Shown piece by piece: positions 17,840 to 26,249 of a DNA stretch of 63,876 bases. The notes under the pieces were generated by a model. The model was not told the DNA's origin and did no database searches. It was given only the letters and a program-made list of their open reading frames with translations. The DNA comes from Mycobacterium sp. E183 (GTDB lineage: Bacteria > Actinomycetota > Actinomycetes > Mycobacteriales > Mycobacteriaceae), in NCBI RefSeq assembly GCF_001667735.1, contig NZ_LZJN01000056.1, positions 1 to 63,876 on the forward strand. Direction: 5' to 3'. Position numbers and translations under genes: made by a program. The stretch's first letter is position 1. Each line of letters begins with the position of its first letter.

Positions 17840-18816
17840 GGGCCGAGCACCTCCGGGTTGACGACGTGGGCGGGCGTCATGCCGGCCAGCAGCGCCTCGA
17901 GGTCGTCGGCCACCATCTGCGCCTGCCGAGCCTCAGTGTTCCACGTGGCGCCGCCGATGTGGGGCGTCAGGACGACGTTGGGCATGCCGACCAGCGGGTG
18001 ATCGGATGCCAGCCACTCGCCGACGAAGTGGTCCAGGCCGGCGGCGGACACCTTGCCGCCGCGCAGCGCGTCGACGAGTGCGTCGGTGTCGTGCAGATGG
18101 GCGCGGGCGGTGTTGAGGAAGACCACGCCGTCGCGCATGGCGGCGAACTGCTCGGCGCCGATCATGCCGACGGTGTCGTCGGTGACGGGGGCGTGCATGG
18201 AGACGACGTCGGCCTCGGCGAGCAGTTCGTCCAGGCCGTGCCGGGCCTCGTCGTTGTACGGGTCGTGGGCGATGACCCGCAGGCCCAGGCCGGACAGCCG
18301 CCACGCGGTGGCGCGGCCGACGGCGCCGAGGCCCACCAGCCCGGCGGTGCGCCCGGCGACCTCCCAGCCGCGGAACCGCTGATAGGGGATGGTTCCGTCG
18401 CGAAAGATGTTGCCGCTGCGGACATCCGAGTCCGCGGGCAGCAGCCCGCGGGTGGCGGCCAACAGCAGCGCCACCGTCATCTCGGCGACCGCGTCGGCGT
18501 TGCGGCCCGGGGTGTTCAGCACCGGGATCCCGGCCGCGGTGGCGCCGGCGATGTCGACGTTGTTGGGGTCGCCGCGGGTGGAGGCGATCGCCCGCAGGCC
18601 CAGGCCGAAGACCGGGCCGGCCACCGAGTCGCTTTCCACCACAACGACATCGGCGGCCTCGGCGGTGATGCGCTCGGCGAGTTGTTCGGCGCTGTAGATC
18701 CGCAGCGGTGTCTGCTCGATCCAGGGGTCGTAGACGACGTCGGCGAGTTCGCGGAGCTTGGCGAAGCCCGGCCCGCGCAGCGGGGCGGTCACCAGGGCGC
18801 GCGGTCTTGACGTCAC
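17836..18816 (-). CDS. serA2: D-2-hydroxyacid dehydrogenase (SerA2-like)
   Basis: NAD-dependent D-isomer 2-hydroxyacid dehydrogenase. The Rossmann motif GLVGLGAVGRATAWRL lies near residue 150 and the catalytic His in LTPHIGGATW. It lacks the regulatory ACT domain of true phosphoglycerate dehydrogenase SerA, so it is unlikely to make serine. A TTG at 18825 also opens the frame, but GTG 18816 (VTSRPRALVTAPLRG) is preferred. Gene order corresponds to Rv0728c. It is divergent from the kinase xylB, and overlaps fucA by 4 bp. Confidence 0.87.
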   Translation of the reverse strand: MTSRPRALVTAPLRGPGFAKLRELADVVYDPWIEQTPLRIYSAEQLAERITAEAADVVVVESDSVAGPVFGLGLRAIASTRGDPNNVDIAGATAAGIPVLNTPGRNADAVAEMTVALLLAATRGLLPADSDVRSGNIFRDGTIPYQRFRGWEVAGRTAGLVGLGAVGRATAWRLSGLGLRVIAHDPYNDEARHGLDELLAEADVVSMHAPVTDDTVGMIGAEQFAAMRDGVVFLNTARAHLHDTDALVDALRGGKVSAAGLDHFVGEWLASDHPLVGMPNVVLTPHIGGATWNTEARQAQMVADDLEALLAGMTPAHVVNPEVLGP

Positions 18817-18833
18817 GAACCCCAATGCTGGCG

Positions 18834-18839
18834 TACGGT
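18834..18839 (+). promoter_or_regulatory. -10 box for a leaderless xylB transcript
   Basis: TACGGT ends 7 bases before the GTG at 18847, putting the likely transcription start on that codon. An alternative GTG at 18838 overlaps the box itself and is therefore unlikely to be the true start. Confidence 0.45.
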
Positions 18840-18846
18840 GACGCCC

Positions 18847-20205
18847 GTGTCACGTGAAGGCGTCACAATCGGCATCGACGTCGGCAGCACCGCGGTCAAG
18901 GCGGTCGCCGCGGACGCCGACGGCCGGGTGACGGCGCGGGCGCGGATCCCGCACCAATTGCGGGTGCCGACGCCCGGCCGGCTGGAGCACGACGCGGACG
19001 AGGCGTGGCGGCGGGGACCGGTGGTGGCGCTCGACCAGCTGGACCGTCCGGACGCGAGGGCGGTCGCCGTGTCGGCGATGGTGCCGTCACTGACGGCCGT
19101 CGACGCCGAGGGTGCGCCGATGACGCCCGGGCTGCTCTACGGCGACGAACGCGGCCGGGTTCCGGAACAGGACGCGCAGCCGCTGCCCGCGCTGGGCGAG
19201 GCCGCCGAGTTCCTGCGCTGGACCGCCGGCGAGGCGCGCGGCGCGGCCGGGTACTGGCCGGCGCCCGCGGTGGCCAATTACGCGCTGGCGGGCGAGGCGG
19301 TGATCGACTTCGCCACCGCCGCCACCGCTTACCCGCTGTTCGACGGGACCGGCTGGAATCCCGAGGCGTGCGCCGAACGGGGCGCCCGGCCCGACCAGAT
19401 GCCCCGGGTGGAGAGCATGGGCGCCGCCGTCGGGCGGGTGCGGGGCGGCGGCGCCGCGCTCGGGATCGGCGCGATCGACGCGTTGTGCGAACAGATCGTG
19501 GCGGGCGCCGACCGCGACGGCGACGTGCTGGTGCTGTGCGGCACCACGTTGATCGTGTGGACCACCATCGCAGAGCCCCGGCAGGTGCCCGGACTGTGGA
19601 CCATTCCCCACACGGCCGCGGGCAAGAACCAGATCGGCGGGGCCAGCAATGCCGGCGGGCTGTTCCTCGGTTGGGTGGACCGCGTCGTCGCACCCGCCGA
19701 CCCGGCCGCGGCGCTGCCCGGGCGGGTGCCGGTGTGGTCGCCCTACATCCGCGGGGAGCGCACCCCGTTCCACGACCCGGATCGCCGGGCCGTGCTCGAA
19801 GCCCTCGACCTCACCCACGACGCCGCCGCGCTGCGCCGGGCCGCCTACGAGGCGTCCGGCTTCGTGGTCCGCCAGCTCATCGAGCTCGGCGGGGCGCCGG
19901 CGGCGCGGATCGTCGCCACGGGCGGCGGCACCCGGGTCGGGCCGTGGATGCAGGCCATCGCCGACGCCACCGGGCGGCCGGTCGAGGTGTCCGCGGTTCC
20001 CGAGGGGGCGGCGCTGGGCGCGGCCTTCCTCGCGCGGATCGCGGCGGGCCTGGAAACCTCGATCGCCGACGCCGCGCGCTGGGCCCGCACCGAGCGCGTC
20101 GTCGAACCCGACCCCGCCTGGGCGGCCCCGGTCGAGGACCGCTACCGACGGTTCCTGGAGCTGGGAAACCGGCGATGTAGCGCGCTTCCCCCACCGGCGT
20201 TCTAG
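18847..20205 (+). CDS. xylB: FGGY-family carbohydrate kinase (xylulokinase-like)
   Basis: An ATP-dependent sugar kinase of 452 residues. The N-terminal phosphate-1 motif IGIDVGSTAVKAV and the C-terminal adenosine motif IVATGGGTRVGPWMQAIADA are clear, with GGASNAGG between them. The annotated name follows the M. tuberculosis equivalent Rv0729; the true sugar is unknown. With the divergent aldolase and hydroxyacid dehydrogenase it probably forms a small sugar or sugar-acid breakdown pathway. Its TAG stop doubles as the first half of the next gene's -10 box. Confidence 0.88.
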   Translation: MSREGVTIGIDVGSTAVKAVAADADGRVTARARIPHQLRVPTPGRLEHDADEAWRRGPVVALDQLDRPDARAVAVSAMVPSLTAVDAEGAPMTPGLLYGDERGRVPEQDAQPLPALGEAAEFLRWTAGEARGAAGYWPAPAVANYALAGEAVIDFATAATAYPLFDGTGWNPEACAERGARPDQMPRVESMGAAVGRVRGGGAALGIGAIDALCEQIVAGADRDGDVLVLCGTTLIVWTTIAEPRQVPGLWTIPHTAAGKNQIGGASNAGGLFLGWVDRVVAPADPAAALPGRVPVWSPYIRGERTPFHDPDRRAVLEALDLTHDAAALRRAAYEASGFVVRQLIELGGAPAARIVATGGGTRVGPWMQAIADATGRPVEVSAVPEGAALGAAFLARIAAGLETSIADAARWARTERVVEPDPAWAAPVEDRYRRFLELGNRRCSALPPPAF

Positions 20206-20208
20206 GCT
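20203..20208 (+). promoter_or_regulatory. -10 box overlapping the xylB stop codon
   Basis: TAGGCT starts with the xylB stop TAG and ends 6 bases before the ATG at 20215. The spacing predicts a leaderless transcript of the acetyltransferase gene. Confidence 0.45.
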
Positions 20209-20214
20209 GGTGCA

Positions 20215-20880
20215 ATGACCGACCACGACCGCAAAGCCGCCCGTCGCGAGATCGCCGATGCTCTGCTGAAAGCCCTTGAACGGCGGCACGAGATCGCCGA
20301 TGTCGTCGTGGAGTCCGAGAACAAGGCGGCCGCGGTCGAGGCGATCGTCCGGCTACTCGACACCTCCCACGTGGCCGCCGAAGCGGTGATGGGAATGTCG
20401 TTCGACCAGCTCACCATCGACTCGCGCCGCAAGATCCTGACCGAACTCGAGGACCTGAACAAGCAGCTGAGCTTCACCCTCGGCGAGCGGCCGGCCAGCT
20501 CCGGGGAGACCCTGGAACTGCGGCCCTTTTCCGCCGATAAGGACCGCGACATCTTCGCCGCCCGCACCGAGGACATGGGCGCGGCGGGCGACGGTTCCGG
20601 TGGGCCGGCCGGTAACCTCGACGACGAGATCAGCGCGGCGCTCGGACGGCTCGACGACGAGGAGGCCGCCTGGTTCGTGGCCGTCGACTCCGGCGAGAAG
20701 GTCGGAATGGTGTTCGGCGAGTTGCTCGGCGGCGAGGTTAACGTGCGGATCTGGATTCACCCCGAACACCGCAAGAAGGGCTACGGCACCGCCGCGCTGC
20801 GCAAGTCGCGCACCGAGATGGCGTGGTGCTTCCCCGCCGTGCCGATGGTGGTGCGTGCCCCGGCCGCCAGGCCCAGCTAG
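20215..20880 (+). CDS. GNAT N-acetyltransferase with a GyrA-like helical N-terminal segment
   Basis: A protein of 221 residues in two parts. Residues ~130-205 look like a GNAT fold: AAWFVAVDSGEKVGMVFG, then VRIWIHPEHRKKGYGTAALR, the acetyl-CoA pyrophosphate loop (R/Q-x2-G-x-G/A). Residues ~5-85 (IADALLKALERRHEIADVV, AVEAIVRLLDTSHVAAEAVM, GMSFDQLTIDSRRKILTELE) read like the coiled-coil tower of DNA gyrase A/topoisomerase IV A, including the characteristic 'alpha-M-x-LxxLT' turn. By gene order it corresponds to Rv0730. The GyrA similarity is my reading and needs a profile search. Confidence 0.8.
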   Translation: MTDHDRKAARREIADALLKALERRHEIADVVVESENKAAAVEAIVRLLDTSHVAAEAVMGMSFDQLTIDSRRKILTELEDLNKQLSFTLGERPASSGETLELRPFSADKDRDIFAARTEDMGAAGDGSGGPAGNLDDEISAALGRLDDEEAAWFVAVDSGEKVGMVFGELLGGEVNVRIWIHPEHRKKGYGTAALRKSRTEMAWCFPAVPMVVRAPAARPS

Positions 20881-20898
20881 CGGGTCGCCGCCATCGGG

Positions 20899-21804
20899 TT
20901 AACTCAGCGTCGCGGAGACGGTGACGATGTTGCGCAGCTGCGACGTGTCGTCGTCGGGGAAGACCAGACCGTAGTCGGCGAAATACTCGCGGCGCTCGCG
21001 TGTGCTGACCTGCCAGCCGCGGCCTGACAAGTACTCGACGACGTTGCTGCGCTCGCCCTCGAAGAACAGCCCGGACAGGTCGATGTCGCAGCCCAGGTTC
21101 GCCCACCGCTCGTTGAACTGATTGGCGCGTTCGGTCATCGTCCGGCCCGAATCGCCGTGGAATTCGGTCGCCAGCTTGCTGCCGGGGGCGCTGAGCTCGG
21201 TGATGTTGTCGAAGAGCCGGTCCTGGGCCTCGGGCGGCAGGTACATCAGCAGCCCCTCGGCGCTCCACGACGTGGGCTGTGCCGGGTCGAAACCGCTGCG
21301 CCGCAACGCTTCCGGCCAGTCGTCGCGCAGGTCGACGCTGACGGTCCGGCGTTCCGCGGTGGGAGTGGCGCCCAGCTCGGCCATGGTGGCGGTCTTGAAT
21401 TCGACCACCTTGGGCTGGTCCACCTCGTACACCACGCTGCCGGGCGGCCAGCTCAACCGGTACGCGCGCGCGTCGAGGCCGGCCGCGAGGATCACCGACT
21501 GGCGGATGCCGTCGCGGGCGCCGTTGAGAAAGAAGTCGTCGAAGAAGCGGGTGCGCACGGCCATCGAATCGGTTTCCAGCTGCAGGTTCCGCTCGCCGTC
21601 TTGGACGTCCCCCGGGGCCAACTCACCGTCGACCAGGCGGCGAAAGAACTCCAGCCCGACGGCTCGCACCAGGGGCGCCGCGAACGGGTCGTCGATGATC
21701 GGGTCGGTGCCCTCGCTGGCCAGCGCCGTGGCCGCGGCGACCATGGTGGCCGTGGCACCGACGCTGGAGGCCAAGTCCCAGCTGTCTTGGTCAGTGCGTG
21801 TCAT
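20899..21804 (-). CDS. SAM-dependent methyltransferase, LCMT-like family (paralogue 4)
   Basis: A 301-residue member of the same family as the three at 7280-10063: [45 protein letters not shown] and [16 protein letters not shown]. Gene order matches Rv0731c, immediately upstream of secY in the opposite direction. AGGAG precedes the ATG. The sequence upstream on the coding strand, GCTAAATAAATAG, resembles the GCTAAATATTAGC box upstream of paralogue 3. Confidence 0.9.
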   Translation of the reverse strand: MTRTDQDSWDLASSVGATATMVAAATALASEGTDPIIDDPFAAPLVRAVGLEFFRRLVDGELAPGDVQDGERNLQLETDSMAVRTRFFDDFFLNGARDGIRQSVILAAGLDARAYRLSWPPGSVVYEVDQPKVVEFKTATMAELGATPTAERRTVSVDLRDDWPEALRRSGFDPAQPTSWSAEGLLMYLPPEAQDRLFDNITELSAPGSKLATEFHGDSGRTMTERANQFNERWANLGCDIDLSGLFFEGERSNVVEYLSGRGWQVSTRERREYFADYGLVFPDDDTSQLRNIVTVSATLS

Positions 21805-21950
21805 GGTGCTCCTATTTATTTAGCAAATGCAACGAGCCAACTGAACTCTACCTCCGGTGGCTTACGGCTTCCTGTGCATTTATGGGCGGTCGCCGACGGC
21901 CGTGGACGGCGTCACCCAATCCAGCTGTTAGTCTCGTACACGGTTTTACG

Positions 21951-21966
21951 CGCTTTAGATAAAGCG
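21951..21966. promoter_or_regulatory. Palindrome in the secY leader
   Basis: CGCTTTA-GA-TAAAGCG is a perfect inverted repeat with 7-bp arms in the 231-base gap before secY. A TAGTCT box at 21929-21934 is a possible -10 upstream of it. As DNA it could be an operator near the transcription start. The rest of the gap (21805-22035) shows the AT-rich methyltransferase promoter and, at 22025-22033, a strong ribosome-binding site. Confidence 0.45.
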
Positions 21967-22035
21967 GCCGTACGTCCTGGCCTGCGGGTGTTGGGCGCGG
22001 AATGCAGGAGACCCCCCGGCTGCGCAGGAGGAAGA

Positions 22036-23361
22036 GTGCTTTCGGCTTTCATCTCATCGCTGCGGACAGTCGACCTGAGACGGAAGATCCTCTTCACGCT
22101 GGGCATCGTCGTTCTCTATCGGCTGGGCGCCGCTTTGCCGTCCCCGGGCGTCAATTTCCCGAACGTCCAGCAGTGCATCAAGGAGGCCAGCGGTGGCGCG
22201 GCCGGCCAGATCTATTCGCTGATCAACCTGTTCTCCGGCGGTGCGCTGCTGAAACTGACGGTGTTCGCGGTGGGGGTGATGCCCTACATCACCGCCAGCA
22301 TCATCGTGCAGCTGCTCACGGTGGTCATCCCGCGGTTCGAGGAACTGCGCAAGGAGGGCCAGTCCGGCCAGGCCAAGATGACGCAGTACACCCGCTACCT
22401 GGCGATCGCGCTGGCCATCCTGCAGGCGACCAGCATCGTGGCGCTGGCGGCCAACGGCGGGCTGCTGCAGGGTTGCTCGCTGGACATCATCGCCGACCAG
22501 AGCATCTTCACGCTGGTCGTCATCGTGATGGTGATGACGGCCGGCGCGGCGCTGGTGATGTGGATGGGTGAGCTGATCACCGAGCGCGGCATCGGCAACG
22601 GCATGTCGCTGCTGATCTTCGTGGGCATCGCGGCGCGCATCCCGTCCGAGGGCAAGACCATCCTGGACAGCCGCGGCGGGGCGATCTTCGCCGCCGTCTG
22701 CGTCGCCGCCCTGGTCATCATCGTCGGCGTGGTGTTCGTCGAGCAGGGCCAGCGCCGGATCCCCGTGCAATACGCCAAGCGCATGGTGGGCCGGCGCATG
22801 TACGGCGGAACGTCGACCTACCTGCCACTGAAGGTCAACCAGGCCGGCGTCATCCCGGTGATCTTCGCGTCGTCGCTCATCTACATCCCGCACCTGATCA
22901 CGCAGTTGATCCGCAGCGGCAGCGGCGGCGTGGGCAACAGCTGGTGGGACAAGTTCGTCGGCAGTTACCTGTCCGATCCGAGCGATCCGATCTACATCAG
23001 CATCTACTTCGGGCTGATCATCTTCTTCACGTACTTCTACGTGTCGATCACGTTCAACCCCGACGAACGTGCCGACGAGATGAAGAAGTTCGGCGGCTTC
23101 ATTCCCGGCATTCGCCCGGGCAAGCCCACCGCCGATTACCTGCGCTATGTGCTGAGCCGTATCACCCTGCCGGGCTCGATCTACCTCGGCGCGATCTCGG
23201 TGCTGCCCAACTTGTTCCTGCAGATAGGCAATGGCGGAGCGGTTCAGAATTTGCCGTTCGGCGGTACCGCGGTTTTGATCATGATTGGTGTCGGTTTGGA
23301 TACGGTCAAGCAGATCGAAAGCCAGCTGATGCAGCGCAACTATGAAGGGTTCCTGAAGTGA
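22036..23361 (+). CDS. secY: Protein translocase channel subunit SecY
   Basis: Central pore of the SecYEG translocon in the inner membrane. The 441-residue protein has the ten-helix pattern, with family blocks [37 protein letters not shown] (TM2) and [18 protein letters not shown] (TM4-5), and the cytosolic [19 protein letters not shown] loop. A GTG start at 22036 is chosen: CAGGAGGAAGA precedes it closely and it begins [20 protein letters not shown]; the longer frame upstream is antisense to the methyltransferase. It overlaps adk by 4 bp. Confidence 0.97.
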   Translation: MLSAFISSLRTVDLRRKILFTLGIVVLYRLGAALPSPGVNFPNVQQCIKEASGGAAGQIYSLINLFSGGALLKLTVFAVGVMPYITASIIVQLLTVVIPRFEELRKEGQSGQAKMTQYTRYLAIALAILQATSIVALAANGGLLQGCSLDIIADQSIFTLVVIVMVMTAGAALVMWMGELITERGIGNGMSLLIFVGIAARIPSEGKTILDSRGGAIFAAVCVAALVIIVGVVFVEQGQRRIPVQYAKRMVGRRMYGGTSTYLPLKVNQAGVIPVIFASSLIYIPHLITQLIRSGSGGVGNSWWDKFVGSYLSDPSDPIYISIYFGLIIFFTYFYVSITFNPDERADEMKKFGGFIPGIRPGKPTADYLRYVLSRITLPGSIYLGAISVLPNLFLQIGNGGAVQNLPFGGTAVLIMIGVGLDTVKQIESQLMQRNYEGFLK

Positions 23362-23903
23362 GAGTCGTTTTGCTCGGGCCGCCGGGGGCGGGCAAGGGAA
23401 CGCAGGCCCAGAAGCTCTCCGAAAAGCTCGGGATCCCGCACATTTCCACCGGTGAGCTCTTCCGCAGCAACATCGAGAACGGCACCAAGCTCGGCCTGGA
23501 GGCCAAGCGCTACCTGGACGCCGGTGATCTGGTGCCCTCCGAGCTGACCAACCAGCTCGTTGACGACCGCCTCAGCGATTCCGACGCTGGTGGCGGCTTC
23601 GTCCTGGACGGGTATCCCCGGTCGACGGAGCAGGCCAAGGCGCTGCACCGGATGCTCGAACGCCGGGGCGCTGACATCGACGCGGTGCTCGAGTTCCGCG
23701 TCTCGGAGGACGAGCTGCTGGAACGGCTCAAGGCCCGCGGCCGCGCGGACGACACCGACGACGTCATCCTGAACCGGATGAAGGTCTACCGCGACGAGAC
23801 CGCGCCGCTGCTGGAGTACTACCGCGACGAACTCAAGACGGTCGACGCCGTCGGCACCATGGACGAGGTGTTCGCCCGCGCCCTGCAAGCGCTGGGCAAG
23901 TAA
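23358..23903 (+). CDS. adk: Adenylate kinase
   Basis: Balances AMP, ADP and ATP. The 181-residue short form has the P-loop [19 protein letters not shown] (AMP site) and [13 protein letters not shown]. It lacks the zinc/LID insertion of long adenylate kinases, as is normal in mycobacteria. GTG start inside the secY stop (GTGA overlap), so translation is coupled. secY-adk-map is a conserved bacterial order. Confidence 0.97.
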   Translation: MRVVLLGPPGAGKGTQAQKLSEKLGIPHISTGELFRSNIENGTKLGLEAKRYLDAGDLVPSELTNQLVDDRLSDSDAGGGFVLDGYPRSTEQAKALHRMLERRGADIDAVLEFRVSEDELLERLKARGRADDTDDVILNRMKVYRDETAPLLEYYRDELKTVDAVGTMDEVFARALQALGK

Positions 23904-23905
23904 TC

Positions 23906-24706
23906 GTGCGCCCGCTGGCCCGGCTGCGGAGTCGCAAGATCGTGCCGCAGCGCACCCCCGACGAACTCGACGCGATGGCGGCGGCGGGGGCGGTGGTCGC
24001 GGCGGCGCTGCAGGCGGTGCGGGGGGCCGCGGTTCCCGGCGTGTCGACCCTGGGCCTCGACCAGATCGCCGAGTCGGTGATCCGGGAGGCGGGCGCGATC
24101 CCCTCGTTCCTCGGCTATCACGGTTACCCCGCCTCGATCTGCGCCTCGGTGAACGAGCGGGTGGTGCACGGGATCCCGTCGGCCGGAGAGATTTTGGCGC
24201 CGGGTGACCTGGTGTCCATCGACTGCGGCGCGGTGCTGGACGGCTGGCACGGCGACGCCGCGATCACATTCGGCGTCGGGACCCTCGACGCGGCCGACCA
24301 GGCGCTCTGCGACGCGACCAGGGAATCGCTGGAGGCCGGGATCGCGGCGATGGTGCCCGGCAACCGGCTGACCGATGTCTCGCACGCCATCGAAACGGGC
24401 ACGCGCGCGGCCGAGGGCCGGCACGGGCTCGCGTTCGGCATCGTGGAGGGCTACGGCGGCCACGGCATCGGCCGGCACATGCACATGGACCCGTTCCTGC
24501 CCAATGAGGGCTCGCCGGGGCGCGGCCCGCTGCTGGCGCCGGGGTCGGTGTTGGCGATCGAACCGATGCTGACGCTGGGGACGGGCAAGACCGTGGTGCT
24601 CGACGACGAGTGGACCGTCACCACCTCCGACGGCTCCCGTGCGGCACACTGGGAACACACCGTGGCCGTCACCGACGCCGGTCCGCGCATCCTGACGCTG
24701 GCCTAA
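23906..24706 (+). CDS. mapA: Methionine aminopeptidase type I
   Basis: Removes initiator methionine from new proteins. The 266-residue protein has the pita-bread metal ligands: Asp in [20 protein letters not shown] (two Asp), His in [12 protein letters not shown], Glu in AIEPMLTLG and Glu in EHTVAVTD. It starts two bases after adk with GTG. Mycobacteria have a second enzyme, MapB, elsewhere. It is the last gene before the repeat array and the sigL unit. Confidence 0.95.
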   Translation: MRPLARLRSRKIVPQRTPDELDAMAAAGAVVAAALQAVRGAAVPGVSTLGLDQIAESVIREAGAIPSFLGYHGYPASICASVNERVVHGIPSAGEILAPGDLVSIDCGAVLDGWHGDAAITFGVGTLDAADQALCDATRESLEAGIAAMVPGNRLTDVSHAIETGTRAAEGRHGLAFGIVEGYGGHGIGRHMHMDPFLPNEGSPGRGPLLAPGSVLAIEPMLTLGTGKTVVLDDEWTVTTSDGSRAAHWEHTVAVTDAGPRILTLA

Positions 24707-24720
24707 ACCGGCGGGTCGGC

Positions 24721-24889
24721 GGGTCGCGATCGCAAGCGCGGCGGAGCCGGGCGCGGCGGGTCGCGCCGTTTGAACCGGGTCGCGATCGCAAGCGCGGCGG
24801 AGCCGGGCGCGGCGGGTCGCGGCGATTGAACCGGGTCGCGATCGCAAGCGCGGCGGAGCCGGGGTGCGGCGGGTCGCGGCGATTGAACC
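24721..24889. repeat. Three tandem copies of a 56-57 bp GC-rich repeat
   Basis: Units lie at 24721-24776, 24777-24832 and 24833-24889. Each starts GGGTCGCGATCGCAAGCGCG, continues with GGCGGAGCCGGG and GCGGGTCGCG, and ends TGAACC. Units 2 and 3 are nearly identical; unit 1 differs near its end (CCGTTT for GCGATT). A diverged single copy of the core occurs at 57838-57882, so this is a dispersed intergenic element. The unit length may vary in copy number between strains. It contains the palindrome GCGATCGC. Confidence 0.85.
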
Positions 24890-24911
24890 GAGCCGCCATT
24901 CGACTCGTTTC
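24884..24911 (+). promoter_or_regulatory. Predicted SigL-dependent promoter of sigL
   Basis: TGAACC at 24884-24889 and CGTTTC at 24906-24911 are separated by 16 bases, matching the known SigL-type consensus (TGAACC, then CGT). It lies just upstream of sigL, fitting autoregulation as reported for M. tuberculosis SigL. The -35 box is the last six bases of the third tandem repeat unit. Confidence 0.65.
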
Positions 24912-24930
24912 AGTAGTCGGAGGTGATGGA

Positions 24931-25476
24931 GTGGCTCGTGTGGCAGGCACTCGTGGGGCGTCGGAAGCTGCCGAAGCCGCCCTGATGAAGGCGCTCTACG
25001 ACGAGCACGCAGCGGTTTTGTGGCGTTACGCGCTCCGGTTGACCGGCGACGCGAGCATGTCCGAGGACGTGGTCCAGGAGACGTTGTTGCGAGCCTGGCA
25101 GCACCCGGAGGTCGTCGGGGACACCGAGCGCTCGGCGCGGGCGTGGCTGTTCACGGTCGCGCGCAACATGATCATCGACGACCGGCGCAGCGCCCGTTTC
25201 CGCAACATCGTCGCCTCGACCGACGAGGCCGGCGCACCCGAGCGGTCGACGCCCGACGAGGTGAACGCCGCGCTGGACAAGCTGCTGATCGCCGACGCGA
25301 TGGCGCAGCTGTCCGTGGAGCACCGGGCCGTGATCGAGCGGTCCTACTACCGCGGATGGACGACCGCACAGATTGCTGCGGACCTCGGCATTGCCGAGGG
25401 AACGGTGAAGTCGCGATTACACTACGCCGTGCGGGCGTTGCGGCTCACTCTGCAGGAACTTGGAGTCACCCGCTGA
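24931..25476 (+). CDS. sigL: ECF RNA polymerase sigma factor SigL
   Basis: Extracytoplasmic-function sigma factor of 181 residues. Region 2 is seen in LYDEHAAVLWRYALRLTGD and SEDVVQETLLRAW, region 4 in AQLSVEHRAVIERSYYRGWT and the HTH TAQIAADLGIAEGTVKSRLHYAV. GTG 24931 is chosen for GGAGGTGA just upstream; the long upstream frame runs through repeats and is spurious. In M. tuberculosis SigL controls polyketide and secreted protein genes (family knowledge). The anti-sigma gene rslA follows after 32 bases. Confidence 0.94.
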   Translation: MARVAGTRGASEAAEAALMKALYDEHAAVLWRYALRLTGDASMSEDVVQETLLRAWQHPEVVGDTERSARAWLFTVARNMIIDDRRSARFRNIVASTDEAGAPERSTPDEVNAALDKLLIADAMAQLSVEHRAVIERSYYRGWTTAQIAADLGIAEGTVKSRLHYAVRALRLTLQELGVTR

Positions 25477-25508
25477 GGGGCTCCGAAAGCTTGAAGGGTG
25501 AAGAGGAA

Positions 25509-26240
25509 ATGGATGACATGAAGGCGCCGCTACGGGGGATCGGCCCGCCCGACGACCCTTACGTGATGTGGGACGCCGCATACGTGTTGGGCTCGTTGTC
25601 GGCCGCCGAGCGTCGCGAATTCGAGGCGCACCTGGCGCACTGCCGGGCCTGCCGGGAGGCCGTCGCCGACCTGAGCGGTGTGCCGGCCCTGCTCTCGCAG
25701 CTGAGCCGCGAGGAAGTCGCCGCGATGAACGACCCGGCGCAATCGTTGGCGGCGACACCGGAGATGTCGCCGGAGCTGTTGACGTCGTTGCTGGCCAAGG
25801 TGAGCTGGCGCCGGCGTCGCACGCGCATCGTGACGTGGGTTGCCTCGTCGGCCGCGGCCGTGGTGCTGGCGATCGGTGTGTTCGTCGGCGTGCAGGGCTA
25901 TTCGTCGACCTCGTCGCAGCAGGTGGCCGCCTCCGCGGAGCCGATGGCGCAGGTGGGCACGACGCTGCTGACCTCCTCGGTGGAGCTGTCCAGCCAGCAC
26001 TGGGGCACAGCGATCAACCTGCGGTGTGTGTGCCTGGCGCCGTTGAACGCGCACCACGACACGCTGGCGATGGTCGTGGTGGGTCGCGACGGCAGCCAGA
26101 CGCGGCTGGCGACCTGGGTGGCCGTGCCGGGGCACACCGCGACGCCCGCGGGCAGCATCTCGACGCCGGTCGACCAGATCGCCGCCGTGCAGGTGGTCGC
26201 CGCCGACAGCGGCCAAGTCCTGCTGCAGCGCTCGATGTAA
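25509..26240 (+). CDS. rslA: Zinc-binding anti-sigma factor RslA
   Basis: Membrane anti-sigma factor that holds SigL inactive. The cytosolic N-terminal part has the ZAS motif H41-x3-C45-x2-C48 (HLAHCRAC). A single membrane helix (about residues 103-125, IVTWVASSAAAVVLAIGVFV) is followed by an extracytoplasmic domain ending in a typical anti-sigma-K-like fold (TLAMVVVGRDGSQTRLATW). In the M. tuberculosis protein oxidation of this zinc site releases SigL. The 243-residue start at ATG 25509 follows GAAGAGGAA. Confidence 0.93.
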   Translation: MDDMKAPLRGIGPPDDPYVMWDAAYVLGSLSAAERREFEAHLAHCRACREAVADLSGVPALLSQLSREEVAAMNDPAQSLAATPEMSPELLTSLLAKVSWRRRRTRIVTWVASSAAAVVLAIGVFVGVQGYSSTSSQQVAASAEPMAQVGTTLLTSSVELSSQHWGTAINLRCVCLAPLNAHHDTLAMVVVGRDGSQTRLATWVAVPGHTATPAGSISTPVDQIAAVQVVAADSGQVLLQRSM

Positions 26241-26249
26241 GGCCCTGAC

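Noticed and set aside
24721..24889. CRISPR array
   Set aside because: Repeats are directly contiguous with no unique spacers, and no cas genes are present.
24610..24930. Long N-terminal extension of SigL
   Set aside because: The frame runs through mapA and the tandem repeats; GTG 24931 has a strong ribosome-binding site.
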